A stretch of DNA of 64,000 nt from Devosia sp. Root436 (GCF_001426345.1 NZ_LMEM01000001.1:520264-584263); one strand, 5' to 3'. Numbered from the stretch's first letter, positions 29,198-39,845 are shown. Program-made: numbers and translations. The notes: generated by a model from the letters alone, not told the origin.

Positions 29198-30388
29198 TTA
29201 ACGGAAATCCGGGCGAGCGTCAAACAGGCGCTGGTATTCGTCGAGGGCATAAGGATCGGTCATGCCGGCTATGAAATCGGCGACGATGCGGGCGAGACTG
29301 CTGTCATCGGGCGCCGCGGCGGCGGCAATACCCCAGCGGCCGGGCAGGTCGCGGGCTTCCATATAGCGGGCAAAGAGCGCGGTGACGACGGTCTCGCTCT
29401 GGCGGACGGGACGCATGACGGTTTCGTGGCGGTAGACGCGTTCGAAGAGGAAGCTCTTGAGGCCATGTTCGGCTGCAGCGGCCGATGGCGAGAAGGTAAC
29501 CAGCGTACGGCCGGCCTGGCGGACCGCCTCGGCGGAGGCGACGCTCGAGACGCGGATATTTGCGGCGGTGGTCGAAATGACGTCCTCGATGCCGCGGGTG
29601 ATGAGGCGGCGCTGGACTTCGTGGGCCTGCCGCTTGGGGGCGATATCGGGGTAACGGGCGAGGACTTCGCGGACGATGGGGCCAGCCAGCGGCACCTCGG
29701 CCAGGTCGGCGAGGGTGATGAGGCCGGCGCGCAGGGCATCGTCGATATCGTGGGCATTATAGGCGATGTCGTCGGCGATGGCGGCGGTCTGGGCTTCGAG
29801 GGAGGCGAAGCTGGCGAGGCGCAGGTCGGCAATGGCGGGGATATCGTCGAGGCCGGCGGGCAGCCCCTCGCCGGCATATTTGCCGTGGGGGGTGCCGTCG
29901 GGATTGGTCAGGGGGCCATTGTGCTTGAGGATGCCCTCCAGCGTTTCCCAGGTGAGGTTGAGGCCGTCATGTTCGGCATAGCGGTTTTCGAGGCGGGTGA
30001 CGACGCGCATGGCCTGGATGTTGTGGTCGAAGCCGCCATAGGGCGCCATGGCCGCGTGCAGGGCGCGTTCGCCGGCATGGCCGAACGGGGTGTGGCCGAG
30101 ATCGTGGCTGAGGGCGACGGCTTCGGCCAGGTCTTCATCGAGCCGCAAAGCGCGGGCCATTGAGCGGGCCATCTGGCTGACTTCGAGCGTATGGGTCAGC
30201 CGATTGCGGAAGTGGCCGCCATATTGGAGGAACACCTGGGTCTTCTGCTGCAGGCGGCGGAAGGCGGTGGAATGGATGATGCGGTCGCGGTCGCGCTGGA
30301 ACTCGGAGCGCGTGGGACTGGGGCCAGTACCATGCAGGCGGCCAAGGGACAGCTCGGGCTTACTGGCGTATGGGGCGGTCTCGCTCAT
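29198..30388 (-). CDS. dgt: Deoxyguanosinetriphosphate triphosphohydrolase-like protein
   Basis: A 396-residue HD-domain protein that converts dNTPs to nucleoside and tripolyphosphate. The HD metal site is clear: H in RLTHTLEVSQMARSMAR, HD in SHDLGHTPFGHAGE, with a distal D in the IADDIAYNAHDIDDAL stretch. RIIHSTAFRRLQQKTQV is the usual N-terminal anchor. In-frame ATGs at 30412 and 30388 are both possible; I prefer 30388. Divergent from the Fe-S carrier gene. Confidence 0.93.
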   Translation of the reverse strand: MSETAPYASKPELSLGRLHGTGPSPTRSEFQRDRDRIIHSTAFRRLQQKTQVFLQYGGHFRNRLTHTLEVSQMARSMARALRLDEDLAEAVALSHDLGHTPFGHAGERALHAAMAPYGGFDHNIQAMRVVTRLENRYAEHDGLNLTWETLEGILKHNGPLTNPDGTPHGKYAGEGLPAGLDDIPAIADLRLASFASLEAQTAAIADDIAYNAHDIDDALRAGLITLADLAEVPLAGPIVREVLARYPDIAPKRQAHEVQRRLITRGIEDVISTTAANIRVSSVASAEAVRQAGRTLVTFSPSAAAAEHGLKSFLFERVYRHETVMRPVRQSETVVTALFARYMEARDLPGRWGIAAAAAPDDSSLARIVADFIAGMTDPYALDEYQRLFDARPDFR

Positions 30389-30470
30389 CGGTGATGACAA
30401 AAGCCTTTTCATTTCCGGCAAGAGTTACTATTTTAGCCCTACCGTTATGACATTACGGCATGGATATCAG

Positions 30471-30821
30471 ATGACCGCTCTTGCCCTTGCTTCTCCCGAC
30501 GTCGTGCTGACCGATCGCGCTGCCAAGCGGGTGTCGCGGATTCTGTCCAAGGAACCGGAAGGTACGGTGCTGCGCATTTCGGTGGCGGGCGGCGGTTGCT
30601 CGGGATTCCAGTACGAATACAATCTCGTACAGGAAAAGCCGGCCAGCGACGATATCGTTCTTTCCAAGGGCGACGCGGTGGTGCTGATCGATTCGATGAG
30701 CCTCGAATTCATGGGTGGGGCGGAGATTGACTATGTCGACGACCTGATCGGGCAGAGCTTCCAGATCAAGAATCCCAATGCGGTCGCCTCCTGCGGCTGC
30801 GGGACGAGCTTTGCCGTCTAA
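30471..30821 (+). CDS. A-type iron-sulfur carrier (ErpA/IscA family)
   Basis: A 116-residue protein with the three Fe-S ligand cysteines (one in GGGCSGFQY and two in the C-terminal SCGCGTSF). It delivers Fe-S clusters to target enzymes. An in-frame ATG at 30447 is a second option; the one at 30471 fits the family start. It is divergent from dgt across ~80 nt. Confidence 0.93.
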   Translation: MTALALASPDVVLTDRAAKRVSRILSKEPEGTVLRISVAGGGCSGFQYEYNLVQEKPASDDIVLSKGDAVVLIDSMSLEFMGGAEIDYVDDLIGQSFQIKNPNAVASCGCGTSFAV

Positions 30822-30876
30822 ACCATTGAAATCCTGACGACCAGGCCGTAGCGTCTCGCCAACGATGGAGAGACGC

Positions 30877-31971
30877 ATGGGCCTGAGTGAACGCGTGGAT
30901 GCGGCGGTGGACGCCGCCCTGGGGCAGCGCATTGTCGGCTGCGTGATCCTCATCAACCGGGACGGCGAGGAGATCTATGCCCGTGCCGCGGGGCTGGCGG
31001 ATCGCGAGGCGAATGTGCCGATGCGGCGCGACGCGATCTTCCGGCTGGCGTCGGTGACCAAGCCTATCGTGGCGACGGCGGTGTTGCGGCTGGTCGACCT
31101 GGGGCTGATCGGGCTCAATGACAAGGTGACGCGCTACCTGCCGTGGTTCACGCCCGCCAATCCGGATGGCAGCATGGCCGATATCCGCATCCGGCACCTG
31201 CTGAGCCATACGTCGGGGCTGGCCTATGGCAATGTGCCTGACAATGCCACCGGCGGCCTGTCGGGGCCGCTCAACTCGCTGACCGAAACCCTGCAGAATA
31301 TCGCCAAGGTGAAGCTGGCCTTCGCGCCGGGCACCGGCTGGGACTATGGTACCAGCATCGATGTGCTGGGCGGGGTGCTGGCTGCCATCAACGGGTCCAA
31401 TGTCGAGGATGCGCTGGGGCGCTATGTGACCGGGCCGCTGGGCATGGCGGATGCGCATTTTTATGTGACCGACCCAGCGCGGCTGGCGGTGCCCTATGGC
31501 GATGGCAGGCCACCGGTGCGCATGGGCGAGCCGCATGTGCTGGGCGATCAATATGGCAGCACGACGTTTTCGCCGAGCCGCATCTTCAACCCGGCCGCGC
31601 CGCAGAATGGCGGGGCGGGCATGGCGGGAACGGCCGACGACATCATGAAGATGCTGGAAGTCTATAGTGGAAGGCCGGGGCTGCTCGAGCCCGCAACCGT
31701 CGCCATGGCGCTGGCCAACCAGATCGGCGACCTGCCACGGCGCGCCAACGACGCCGGCAAGCGCTTCAGCTTTCTCGGCGCGGTGCTCGCCGACCCGCAA
31801 GCGGCGAACAATCCCTGCCCCGCCGGCACGGTGGACTGGGGTGGCGCCTGGGGACACAATTGGGTGGTCGATCCAGTCAACCGCATGACCATCGTCGTCT
31901 GCACCAATACGACCTTCGAGGGCTGCAACGGCCCGTTCCGCGACGATATCCTGCAAGCCGTCTACGCCTGA
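30877..31971 (+). CDS. Serine hydrolase, beta-lactamase (class C/EstB) fold
   Basis: A 364-residue protein with the class C-type active site: S59-V-T-K62 (SxxK) and Y117-G-N119 (YxN). The third motif is less certain, probably WGHNW. There is no signal peptide, so it is more likely an esterase or D-aminopeptidase-like hydrolase than a secreted beta-lactamase. The ATG at 30877 is chosen over 30865 because GGAGAG precedes it at good spacing. Confidence 0.85.
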   Translation: MGLSERVDAAVDAALGQRIVGCVILINRDGEEIYARAAGLADREANVPMRRDAIFRLASVTKPIVATAVLRLVDLGLIGLNDKVTRYLPWFTPANPDGSMADIRIRHLLSHTSGLAYGNVPDNATGGLSGPLNSLTETLQNIAKVKLAFAPGTGWDYGTSIDVLGGVLAAINGSNVEDALGRYVTGPLGMADAHFYVTDPARLAVPYGDGRPPVRMGEPHVLGDQYGSTTFSPSRIFNPAAPQNGGAGMAGTADDIMKMLEVYSGRPGLLEPATVAMALANQIGDLPRRANDAGKRFSFLGAVLADPQAANNPCPAGTVDWGGAWGHNWVVDPVNRMTIVVCTNTTFEGCNGPFRDDILQAVYA

Positions 31972-32033
31972 CGAGCCTCACCGGTTGCCCCCTGCCCGGC
32001 CTGCGTCTAGCTTGGCGCCAACGGAGACTCGCC

Positions 32034-32813
32034 ATGCGCATTGCCACCTGGAACATCAACGGCGTCAAAGCCCGGCTCGAGCTGCTGCTGAAGTGGCTGA
32101 GCGAGGAAAAGCCCGACATCGTGGTGCTGCAGGAAATCAAGACGGTGGACGAGGGGTTCCCGCGGCTCGAAATCGAGGCGCTGGGCTATAATGTGGAAAC
32201 GCATGGGCAGAAGAGCTGGAACGGCGTGGCCATCCTGTCGCTGCTGCCCTTCGACGAGGTGTCGCGCGGTTTGCCGGGCGATGACAGCGACGAGCAGGCA
32301 CGGCTGATCGAGGGCGTGTTCTCGGTGGAGACCGGCGCCATCCGGGTGTGCGGCATCTACCTGCCCAACGGCAATCCGGTCGACAGCGAGAAATTTCCCT
32401 ACAAGCTCAACTGGATGCGGCGGCTGGAAACCTATGTCGAGGGCCGGCTGGCGCTGGAAGAGCCCTTCATCCTGCTCGGCGATTTCAACATCATTCCGGC
32501 GCCGATCGACGCGCATGATCCCGAGGCGTGGTGGGGCGACGCGCTCTACCGGCCCGAGAGCCAGGAGCGGTGGCGCGCGCTTGGCAATCTGGGGCTGACC
32601 GATGCGCTGCGCGCAGTCAACGCGGAGCCGGCCTATACCTTCTGGGACTTCCAGGCCGGCGCCTGGCGGCGCAATGCCGGCATCCGCATCGACCACCTGA
32701 TGGTGTCGCCGCAGGCGGCGGATCGGCTGGAGAATGTGATCGTACACAAGGATGTGCGCGGCTGGGACAAGCCGAGCGATCACGTGCCGGTGGAGGGGGA
32801 GTTTCGGTTTTAG
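32034..32813 (+). CDS. xthA: Exodeoxyribonuclease III
   Basis: A 259-residue AP endonuclease/3'-5' exonuclease of base excision repair. Metal- and DNA-binding motifs are intact: MRIATWNINGVKAR, LQEIKTVDEGFP, GIYLPNGNP, LLGDFNIIP, RIDHLMVS and SDHVPV. The start has CGGAG 7 nt upstream. Convergent with exoR. Confidence 0.96.
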   Translation: MRIATWNINGVKARLELLLKWLSEEKPDIVVLQEIKTVDEGFPRLEIEALGYNVETHGQKSWNGVAILSLLPFDEVSRGLPGDDSDEQARLIEGVFSVETGAIRVCGIYLPNGNPVDSEKFPYKLNWMRRLETYVEGRLALEEPFILLGDFNIIPAPIDAHDPEAWWGDALYRPESQERWRALGNLGLTDALRAVNAEPAYTFWDFQAGAWRRNAGIRIDHLMVSPQAADRLENVIVHKDVRGWDKPSDHVPVEGEFRF

Positions 32814-32829
32814 GTGTGTGGCATCACCC

Positions 32830-33639
32830 TCAAAAACCGGCGAATTGCGGCGCGATGCTCTCGGCGAGGGCGAAGGCTTCGGTGCGCTGCTCGGGCGTGG
32901 CGATGGAGACGGCGCGGTTGAGCATTTCATCGATCCAGGCAGCATCGCCAGTGCCGGCGCAACGCTCATGGGCAATGGTGAGCCACATCAGGCCTTCGAC
33001 TGGCTGGGCCTCGATGCCTTCGACGCCGTTGAACACCATGTCGCCGAGATGGGCCTGGGCCGGACAATGGCCCTTGCGGGCGGCCAGCGAGAACCAGCGG
33101 GCGCTTTGCAGCGGGTTGATGCCCATTTCGTTTTCCTGCGTATAGAGCAGGCCAACGCGATATTGCGCATCGGCATCGCCGAAATAGGTGGCGGCGTGCA
33201 GCAGCAAGGCATGCGAGCGCTCGGCATCGGCAGGGATGCCGGCATCGGGCAGGCCTTCCTTGTAGTAATCGCCGACCTTGACGAAGGACTGGGCCACGAT
33301 GTCGGCCTCGACGCCGCGTGGAGCGGCATCGGCATGCTGGTTGGCGATCTGGGCGAAATAGCCGAAGGCCTTGACCGGGTCCTTGTCGACGCCTTCGCCA
33401 TTTTCATACATCGTGCCGAGCTGCCACATGGCCATGGGCTGGCCGGCGCTGGCAGCATCTTCGAGCGCCGCAAGCAGATCGTCGCCGGACACACCGCCCC
33501 CTGCCCCGTCGAGCATGTTGGCCATGTTCAGCGCCGCATCGGCTGCCGTCTGGGCGTGTACGGGCATCGCCGCCGCCGCAAGGGCGAAGAGCGCTGCCGT
33601 CGTAACGGAAATCAGGGAATGGTCCCTAATGGTCCGCAT
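32830..33639 (-). CDS. exoR: ExoR-like periplasmic Sel1-repeat regulator
   Basis: A 269-residue secreted protein: signal peptide to about residue 29 (AAAAMPVHA), then Sel1/TPR-like repeats (AASAGQPMAMWQLGTMYENGEGV, AHLGDMVFNGVEGIEA). Length, the AF-YF-QIA and YYKEGLPD segments, and the place near the dgt/argS array match ExoR of rhizobia, which binds the ChvG/ExoS sensor kinase and represses exopolysaccharide genes. AAGGAG precedes the ATG. The assignment rests on pattern and synteny; the sensor kinase is not in the window. Confidence 0.75.
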   Translation of the reverse strand: MRTIRDHSLISVTTAALFALAAAAMPVHAQTAADAALNMANMLDGAGGGVSGDDLLAALEDAASAGQPMAMWQLGTMYENGEGVDKDPVKAFGYFAQIANQHADAAPRGVEADIVAQSFVKVGDYYKEGLPDAGIPADAERSHALLLHAATYFGDADAQYRVGLLYTQENEMGINPLQSARWFSLAARKGHCPAQAHLGDMVFNGVEGIEAQPVEGLMWLTIAHERCAGTGDAAWIDEMLNRAVSIATPEQRTEAFALAESIAPQFAGF

Positions 33640-34132
33640 CTTGCTCCTTCTTGCCCGCGGTGGAGCGGGCGAACTGTGTCGCCCGGTATCTCCCGGATCG
33701 GGAGGGCGGGCGTTAAGATTTCGGTAAACCCCGTTTGTGACCGCATTCGGCCGACCGCGTGGCGATCGGGAGGTATGATGCGGGCACTGCGTCGTTCACC
33801 CCGAGAGAGCCAAGCCAGGAGCTTCACCGTCGGTTCGACATTCGAGGGAGAAAACGCGCAAGCGGGCAGGCAAACGCCCGACCGCCTACAGGTCATCCGC
33901 CCCCAGATGCCTATGCCGTCTCGTTTAGGGTGAGATTGTGGCGACAAATATCGCCAAATCGTTGCCGCGCCCCGTCCTGAAATCGATTCACACGCATTGT
34001 TGCGGAATCGTCACAGAGTCGTCGCCAAACTGTTTCCCAACAGCAACGCATCGCCACCATGCCCTGCCGGAAGGTTGTGCCCGCTCGCCCGATCGGCATA
34101 CTCGTAGCCATCGCGAATCCAAGGAGCGCAGC
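33640..34132. other. Gene-poor gap between exoR and the leader ORF
   Basis: About 490 nt without a convincing gene. It should hold the exoR promoter and that of the ABC exporter. A 51-codon ORF at 33778-33933 starts behind GGGAGG but at poor spacing and resembles nothing. A short palindrome TCCCGGATCGGGA lies near 33690. I see no LexA box or tRNA. Confidence 0.5.
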
Positions 34133-34237
34133 ATGAAAACCCTGTCCAACGTGAAAGGAAGCAAACGCAATCAGGACATGATCATTCATGCAGTCTCAAA
34201 ATTCGTGGACGGAGCAGCGCAGCGACGCCGGCCGTAG
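34133..34237 (+). CDS. 34-codon leader ORF overlapping the ABC exporter start
   Basis: A short ORF (MKTLSNVKGSKRNQDMII...) with a strong AAGGAG site 6 nt upstream. It overlaps the first 50 nt of the exporter gene in another frame, and its own ribosome site is better than that of the exporter. It may be a real small protein or a leader whose translation controls the exporter. No family recognised. Confidence 0.4.
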   Translation: MKTLSNVKGSKRNQDMIIHAVSKFVDGAAQRRRP

Positions 34238-36056
34238 CCACCTCTCCTTCAAAAACCAGCTCTTCTTCAAACTTCTCGCCAGGCTGACCGGAAATCGGGG
34301 CAGCGATCCCGGCCGCGCCGTGGCGCGCGCCCGGAAATTCCTGGGCTATTATCGCCCCTATGTGCCGCTGCTGCTGGCAGACCTGGCCTGTGCAGTGTTG
34401 GTTGCGGCCAGTGCGATCGCCCTGCCGCTTTGCGCCAGCTACATCACCACGCGCCTGCCAGTATTGGCCGAAGCGGATGACGCATTGGCGCAAATCCTGG
34501 GCATGGGCGGCATCATGCTGGCCGTCTTCATCGTGCAATCGCTGGCTACCTATTTCGTCGATTACCGGGGCCATGTGATGGGCGCGCGGATCGAGGCCGA
34601 CCTGCGCAAGGAGCTGTTCGAGCATTGCCAGAAACTCTCCTTCGGCTTCTACGACCGGCAGCGCGTCGGGCAATTGATGAGCCGGATCAGCAATGACTCG
34701 CTGTGGCTGGGCGAATTGTTCCATCACGGCCCGGAAGACCTCGCCATCAGCCTGCTCAAACTCGGCGGCGCGATGACGGTGCTGACCATTATCGATCCGG
34801 TGCTGGCAGGGCTGATTGCGCTGCTGGTGCCACCGGCCGTGCTCTATGCCCGCCATTTCAACCGGCGGATGAATGTGGCGCTCAAGACCACCAAGGAGCG
34901 CATTGCGGCCATCAACGAGCGGGTGGAGGACGCGCTGGGCGGCGTGCGGGTGGTGCAGTCCTTCGCCAATGAGGCGGTGGAGCTGGAGCGCTTCGAGGTG
35001 GAGAACCGGAACTTCCTGCGCAGCCGCAGCGACGGCTATCGCAGCGAAGCCCTGCTCTGGGTGGGCATGGACGGCTTTGCGCAGTTGGTGACCATCATGG
35101 TCATCGTGGGCGGCGCCATCCGCATCCTTCACGCCGATCTGAGTGTGGCGGACATGCTGACCTTCCTGCTCTGCGTGGGCGTGCTGGTCGATCCGGTGCG
35201 ACGGTTGGATAACTTCATCCGGCTCTGGCAGGAGGGCGCGACCGGCTTCGTGCGCGCCATGGAACTGCTGGAGAAGGAGCCCGACATTGCCGACGCGCCC
35301 GGCGCGGTGGATATCGGCCCGATCAGCGGGGCGATCAGCTTTCGCGATGTCAGCTTCGGCTATGGCGATGGCGGAGCGCCGGTGTTCAGCGGGCTATCGC
35401 TTGATATCGCTGCGGGCGAGTTCGTGGCTCTGGTGGGGGCGTCGGGCGTGGGCAAGAGCACGCTCTGCGCGCTGATCCCGCGGTTCTATGATGTCGGCGG
35501 CGGAGCCATCACCATCGACGGAAAAGATATCCGCGACGTGACGCTGGCCTCGCTGCGGCGCAGCATCGGGGTGGTGCAGCAGGACATCTATCTGTTCAGC
35601 GGCACGGTGGCGGAGAACCTGCGCTATGGCCGGCCGGGGGCCAGCGACGAGGAGCTGGTTGCTGCGGCGAAGGCGGCCAATGCGCATGACTTCATCATAG
35701 CCCTGCCGGATGGATATGACACCGATATCGGGCAACGTGGGGTGAAGCTCTCGGGCGGGCAGAAGCAGCGGCTGACCATTGCCCGCGCGTTTCTCAAGAA
35801 TCCGGCGGTGCTGATCTTCGACGAGGCGACCAGCGCGCTGGACAATGAGAGCGAAAGGGCGGTGCAGCAGGCGCTGCTGGAGCTGGCCGCGGGGCGGACG
35901 ACGGTGGTCATCGCGCATCGGCTGTCGACGGTGCGGCATGCCGACCGCATCCTGGTGCTGACGCCGGAGGGGCTCGGCGAGGAGGGCACGCATGAGACGC
36001 TGATGGCCGCAGATGGGCTTTATGCCGGGCTGCATCGGGTTTCGGCGCGCATTTAA
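34188..36056 (+). CDS. ABC exporter, fused TM and ATPase domains (MsbA-like)
   Basis: A 622-residue half-transporter. Residues ~50-340 form a six-helix type IV ABC exporter domain; the ATPase at ~370-610 has Walker A GASGVGKST (~416-424), signature LSGGQKQRL (~520) and Walker B VLIFDEATSALD, followed by the H-loop IAHRLSTVRHAD. It should act as a homodimer exporting lipid, drug or peptide. A leader ORF overlaps its start. The neighbours do not reveal the substrate. Confidence 0.92.
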   Translation: MQSQNSWTEQRSDAGRSHLSFKNQLFFKLLARLTGNRGSDPGRAVARARKFLGYYRPYVPLLLADLACAVLVAASAIALPLCASYITTRLPVLAEADDALAQILGMGGIMLAVFIVQSLATYFVDYRGHVMGARIEADLRKELFEHCQKLSFGFYDRQRVGQLMSRISNDSLWLGELFHHGPEDLAISLLKLGGAMTVLTIIDPVLAGLIALLVPPAVLYARHFNRRMNVALKTTKERIAAINERVEDALGGVRVVQSFANEAVELERFEVENRNFLRSRSDGYRSEALLWVGMDGFAQLVTIMVIVGGAIRILHADLSVADMLTFLLCVGVLVDPVRRLDNFIRLWQEGATGFVRAMELLEKEPDIADAPGAVDIGPISGAISFRDVSFGYGDGGAPVFSGLSLDIAAGEFVALVGASGVGKSTLCALIPRFYDVGGGAITIDGKDIRDVTLASLRRSIGVVQQDIYLFSGTVAENLRYGRPGASDEELVAAAKAANAHDFIIALPDGYDTDIGQRGVKLSGGQKQRLTIARAFLKNPAVLIFDEATSALDNESERAVQQALLELAAGRTTVVIAHRLSTVRHADRILVLTPEGLGEEGTHETLMAADGLYAGLHRVSARI

Positions 36057-36071
36057 TGGCAGTGGTCGGCG

Positions 36072-37082
36072 CTAGAGCCAGCGCCGGCCGCGCATCCACC
36101 AGACGATTCCGAGCGAGAGCACGAAGAGGGCGACGCAGACCGACCAGAAGGCGTGGGGATTATCGGCAAAGGGAATGCCGGCGACATTCATGCCGAGCGC
36201 GCCGGTGAGCAGGGTCAGCGGCATGAAGACCACGGTGACCGCGGCCAGGATCAGCATGGTGCGGTTCATCTGCTCGGCGCGGGCATCGATGATCTGTTCA
36301 TGCACCAGCACAGCCCGTTCGGACAGTGCCTGCAACTCGTCGCCCAGTCGGGCGGAACGGGCCGAGGCCTCGCGCAGCCGAAGGCGATCGCGGGCGGTGA
36401 AATGGGACAGGTCTTCGATTTCCAGCGTGTTGAGCACATCGCGCTGCGGCCAGACGATCTTGCGGAAATTGATGAGGGTGCGGCGGAGCTCGGCCAGGCG
36501 ATTATTGGCCTTGGCATTGTTCTGGACGATCAGGGCTTCCTCAATGTCGTCGAGGCGGTCCCCCAGCATTTCCACCAGTGGTTCCAGCCGGTCGGCAGCC
36601 CGCAGGCCCAGCCGCGCCACAAGATCGGCCGGGGAAACCGGCGCGTGGTGGGAGGCCACCCATTTGGTGATGCCCAGGAAATCGAGAATGTTCAGCTCGG
36701 ACGCGATGATGACGCGGCCCTTCTCGATCCAGAGCGTCAGCAACTGCCGGCCGATATCATTGGGCTCAGCGCCGGGCCGGGCAACGCGCAGCACCACCAT
36801 GGCGCGATCCTCGATGACGGTACAGCGCGAGCGCGTGCTGGGGACGGTCAGCAGGTCGGCATTGAATTCGCCCAGCTCCTGCTTGAGCCAGACCTTGAAT
36901 TCGGGCGCCTTGGAATTGCCGCAGACCAGCTTGAAGCCACGGACGGGCACCTTGGGTTCGGCGGCGGTGGGCTCGTGCCTCACGACCCCGCCCCTGCCGT
37001 CGAAGACCAGCACCGCGCCAACGCCAACCATGCCGTTAGCGACATGGCGGGCCGGTGGTTCGCGCGGGACGGTGTCCTCCAT
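36072..37082 (-). CDS. CorA-family divalent cation transporter, ZntB-like
   Basis: A 336-residue protein: a soluble N-terminal funnel domain, a long helix, and two C-terminal TM helices with the GMN signature at ~297-299 (GALGMNVAGIPF). The VAGIP sequence after GMN is typical of ZntB-type zinc transporters rather than magnesium CorA. The gene starts 7 nt upstream of the valS end on the same strand, so valS may precede it in an mRNA. Confidence 0.88.
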   Translation of the reverse strand: MEDTVPREPPARHVANGMVGVGAVLVFDGRGGVVRHEPTAAEPKVPVRGFKLVCGNSKAPEFKVWLKQELGEFNADLLTVPSTRSRCTVIEDRAMVVLRVARPGAEPNDIGRQLLTLWIEKGRVIIASELNILDFLGITKWVASHHAPVSPADLVARLGLRAADRLEPLVEMLGDRLDDIEEALIVQNNAKANNRLAELRRTLINFRKIVWPQRDVLNTLEIEDLSHFTARDRLRLREASARSARLGDELQALSERAVLVHEQIIDARAEQMNRTMLILAAVTVVFMPLTLLTGALGMNVAGIPFADNPHAFWSVCVALFVLSLGIVWWMRGRRWL

Positions 37083-37088
37083 CTGTTA

Positions 37089-39845
37089 CTAGCTCAGGCG
37101 CTTGAGGGCTTCGAGAATATGATGGCGCCGTTCCACGGCAGCCTCACGACGGGACTTCTGTTCGTCGATAACCTCTTCGGGGGCCTTGGCGACGAATTGC
37201 TCGTTGCCGAGCTTCTTGTCGATCTGGGCGATTTCGGCGTCGAGCTTGGTCACTTCCTTTTCGAGGCGGGTCTTTTCGACCGCGATGTCGATGACGCCGG
37301 CCAAAGGCAGGGCCCAGGTGGCTTCGCCGACGACGAATTGGGCGGACTCACCCGGAACCTCGACTTGCGGCGAAATCTCGTCGAGGCGGGCGAGGCGAGT
37401 GATCAGCGACGTGCCGGCGACGAGGCGGCGCAGGGTGTCCTCCCCTGCCCCGACCACGACCATCTGCAGCTTGGCGCCGGCGGGGACATTCATCTCGCTA
37501 CGGACCGAACGGACATTGGTGATGACATCGATGAGCCAGTTGAGATCGGCATCGGCTGCCGGGTCTTCGAGGCCAGCGAGGTCGGGCCAGCGGCTGAGGA
37601 TCAGCATGGACGGGCGCGGGGAGCCGAACTTGCCGGTTTCGGCCCAGAGCTCTTCGGTGACGAAGGGCATGAAGGGATGCAGGATGGCCAAAATCTGGTC
37701 AAGCGCCCAGGCGGCGGTGGCGCGGGTTTCGGCCTTGGCGGCCTCGTCCTCGCCCATGAGGACGGGCTTGGCGAATTCGACATACCAGTCGCAGAAGGTG
37801 CCCCAGACGAAATCGTAGGCGGCATTGGCGGCTTCGTTGAACTTGTAGTCGACAATGCCCTGGGTGACCGCTGCCGCGCCACGTGCGGTGGCACCAACGA
37901 TCCAGCGATTGAGCGGGAGCTTGTTGGCCTTGGGATCGTAGCCCTCGACGCGGCGGCACTCGTTCATCTCCAGGAAGCGAGCGGCGTTCCAGATCTTGGT
38001 GACGAAGTTGCGGTAACCCTCCACGCGCTGGAGCGAGAGTTTGAGATCGCGGCCCTGCGCGGCCATGGCGGCGAGGGTGAAGCGGGTGGCGTCGGCGCCG
38101 TATTGATCGATGAGCTGGAGCGGGTCGATGACGTTGCCCTTGGTCTTGCTCATCTTCTGGCCCTTCTCGTCGCGGACCAGAGCGTGCATGTAGACCGTGT
38201 GGAACGGCTCTTCATCCAGGAATTCAAGACCCATCATCATCATCCTGGCAACCCAGAAGAAAATGATGTCGAAGCCCGTTACGAGAACGTCGGTGGGATA
38301 GTAGCGGCGCAGCTCGGCGGTGTCATCCGGCCAGCCCAGGGTGGAGAAGGGCCAGAGCGCGGAGGAGAACCAGGTATCGAGCACGTCGGGGTCGCGGGTG
38401 AGCTGGGTCGGCTTCATATAATGGGCATCGGCCTGCGCCTGCGCCTCGGCCTCGCTATAGGCGACGAAGGCGTGATTGTCCGGGCCGTACCAGGCTGGAA
38501 TCTGGTGGCCCCACCAGAGCTGGCGGGAAATGCACCAGGGCTTGATGTTTTCCAGCCAGGCGAAATAGGTGTTTTCGTATTGCTGGGGCACGAATTTGGT
38601 GCGGCCTTCGCGGACGGCAGCAAGCGCCGGCTGGGCCAGCACGTCGGCCTTGACCCACCACTGGTCGGTCAGGAAAGGCTCGATGACGACGAGCTTACTC
38701 TTCTCGTCATGCGGCACCATGATCTTCTTGTCCTCGATGTGATCGAGGCCGCGGGTGGGGTTTTCCTCGGCGAGGGCGGTCAGGTCGGCGACGATGGCCT
38801 TGCGGGCTGCAAAGCGGTCGAGGCCGCGATAGGCGGCCGGGATGAAATCAGCCGAAATGATCGCGCCGTTGGTGGTGAAGACATTGATCTGGTCGAGATT
38901 GTTGCGGGTGCCGACCTCGAAGTCGTTAAAATCGTGGGCGGGCGTGATCTTCACGGCGCCGGTGCCCAGGGTGGGGTCGGCGTATTCATCTGCGACGATA
39001 GGGATGCGGCGGCCAACCAATGGCAGGGTGACGAACTTGCCGACCAGCGGCGCGTAGCGCTCGTCTTCGGGGTGAACGGCAATGCCGCTGTCGCCCAGCA
39101 TGGTTTCGGGGCGGGTGGTGGCGACGACGATGTAGTCGCGGCTCTCGTGGCCCGTGACATTGCCCTCTTCGTCCAGAATCGGGAACTGGTAGGTGACGCC
39201 ATCGGCCAGCGGATAGCGCAGATGCCACATGTGGCCCTTGACCTCGATATTTTCGACTTCGAGGTCGGAAATGGCGGTTTCGAGGCCCGGATGCCAGTTG
39301 ACCAGGCGCTTGGCGCGATAGATCAGGCCGCGCTTGTGCAGCTCGACGAAGACCTTGATGACGGCGCGGACCATCTGGTCGTCGGCGGCGCCGTTCTCGC
39401 CCATGGTGAAGCGTTCGCGGGAGAAATCGGCCGAGGCGCCGAGGCGCTTGAGCTGGTTCATGATGGTGCCGCCGCTTTCGGCCTTCCATTCCCACACCCG
39501 CTCGACGAACTTTTCGCGGCCCATATCGCGGCGGCCGGGAAGCTGGCGTTCCATGAGCTGGCGCTCGACGATCATCTGGGTGGCGATGCCGGCATGGTCG
39601 GTGCCGGGCTGCCACAGCACGTCCTTGCCAAGCATGCGGTTGAAGCGGATCAGGATGTCCTGGATCGTGTTGTTCAGTGCATGGCCGATATGGAGCGAGC
39701 CGGTGACATTGGGCGGCGGAATGACGATGGTGAAGGTCTCGGCACCCTCGGCAGCCCCTGCCCCGGCGGCAAAGGCATTGGCCTTGAGCCAATCGGCATA
39801 GACGCGGTCTTCGACGGCACCGGGCTCATAGGACTTTTCAAGCAT
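37089..39845 (-). CDS. valS: Valyl-tRNA synthetase
   Basis: A 918-residue class I synthetase with [16 protein letters not shown] (HIGH), the editing domain (~190-400), the KMSKTKGN loop and the C-terminal coiled coil ([27 protein letters not shown]). Family length. popZ lies upstream on the same strand, separated by a repeat. Confidence 0.98.
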   Translation of the reverse strand: MLEKSYEPGAVEDRVYADWLKANAFAAGAGAAEGAETFTIVIPPPNVTGSLHIGHALNNTIQDILIRFNRMLGKDVLWQPGTDHAGIATQMIVERQLMERQLPGRRDMGREKFVERVWEWKAESGGTIMNQLKRLGASADFSRERFTMGENGAADDQMVRAVIKVFVELHKRGLIYRAKRLVNWHPGLETAISDLEVENIEVKGHMWHLRYPLADGVTYQFPILDEEGNVTGHESRDYIVVATTRPETMLGDSGIAVHPEDERYAPLVGKFVTLPLVGRRIPIVADEYADPTLGTGAVKITPAHDFNDFEVGTRNNLDQINVFTTNGAIISADFIPAAYRGLDRFAARKAIVADLTALAEENPTRGLDHIEDKKIMVPHDEKSKLVVIEPFLTDQWWVKADVLAQPALAAVREGRTKFVPQQYENTYFAWLENIKPWCISRQLWWGHQIPAWYGPDNHAFVAYSEAEAQAQADAHYMKPTQLTRDPDVLDTWFSSALWPFSTLGWPDDTAELRRYYPTDVLVTGFDIIFFWVARMMMMGLEFLDEEPFHTVYMHALVRDEKGQKMSKTKGNVIDPLQLIDQYGADATRFTLAAMAAQGRDLKLSLQRVEGYRNFVTKIWNAARFLEMNECRRVEGYDPKANKLPLNRWIVGATARGAAAVTQGIVDYKFNEAANAAYDFVWGTFCDWYVEFAKPVLMGEDEAAKAETRATAAWALDQILAILHPFMPFVTEELWAETGKFGSPRPSMLILSRWPDLAGLEDPAADADLNWLIDVITNVRSVRSEMNVPAGAKLQMVVVGAGEDTLRRLVAGTSLITRLARLDEISPQVEVPGESAQFVVGEATWALPLAGVIDIAVEKTRLEKEVTKLDAEIAQIDKKLGNEQFVAKAPEEVIDEQKSRREAAVERRHHILEALKRLS

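Noticed and set aside
30447-30470. Earlier ATG for the Fe-S carrier
   Set aside because: No ribosome site, and the added residues are outside the family alignment.
33778-33933. 51-codon ORF behind GGGAGG in the exoR upstream gap
   Set aside because: Spacing from the ribosome site to the ATG is too short, composition is non-protein-like and no family matches. Kept only as a note in the gap entry.
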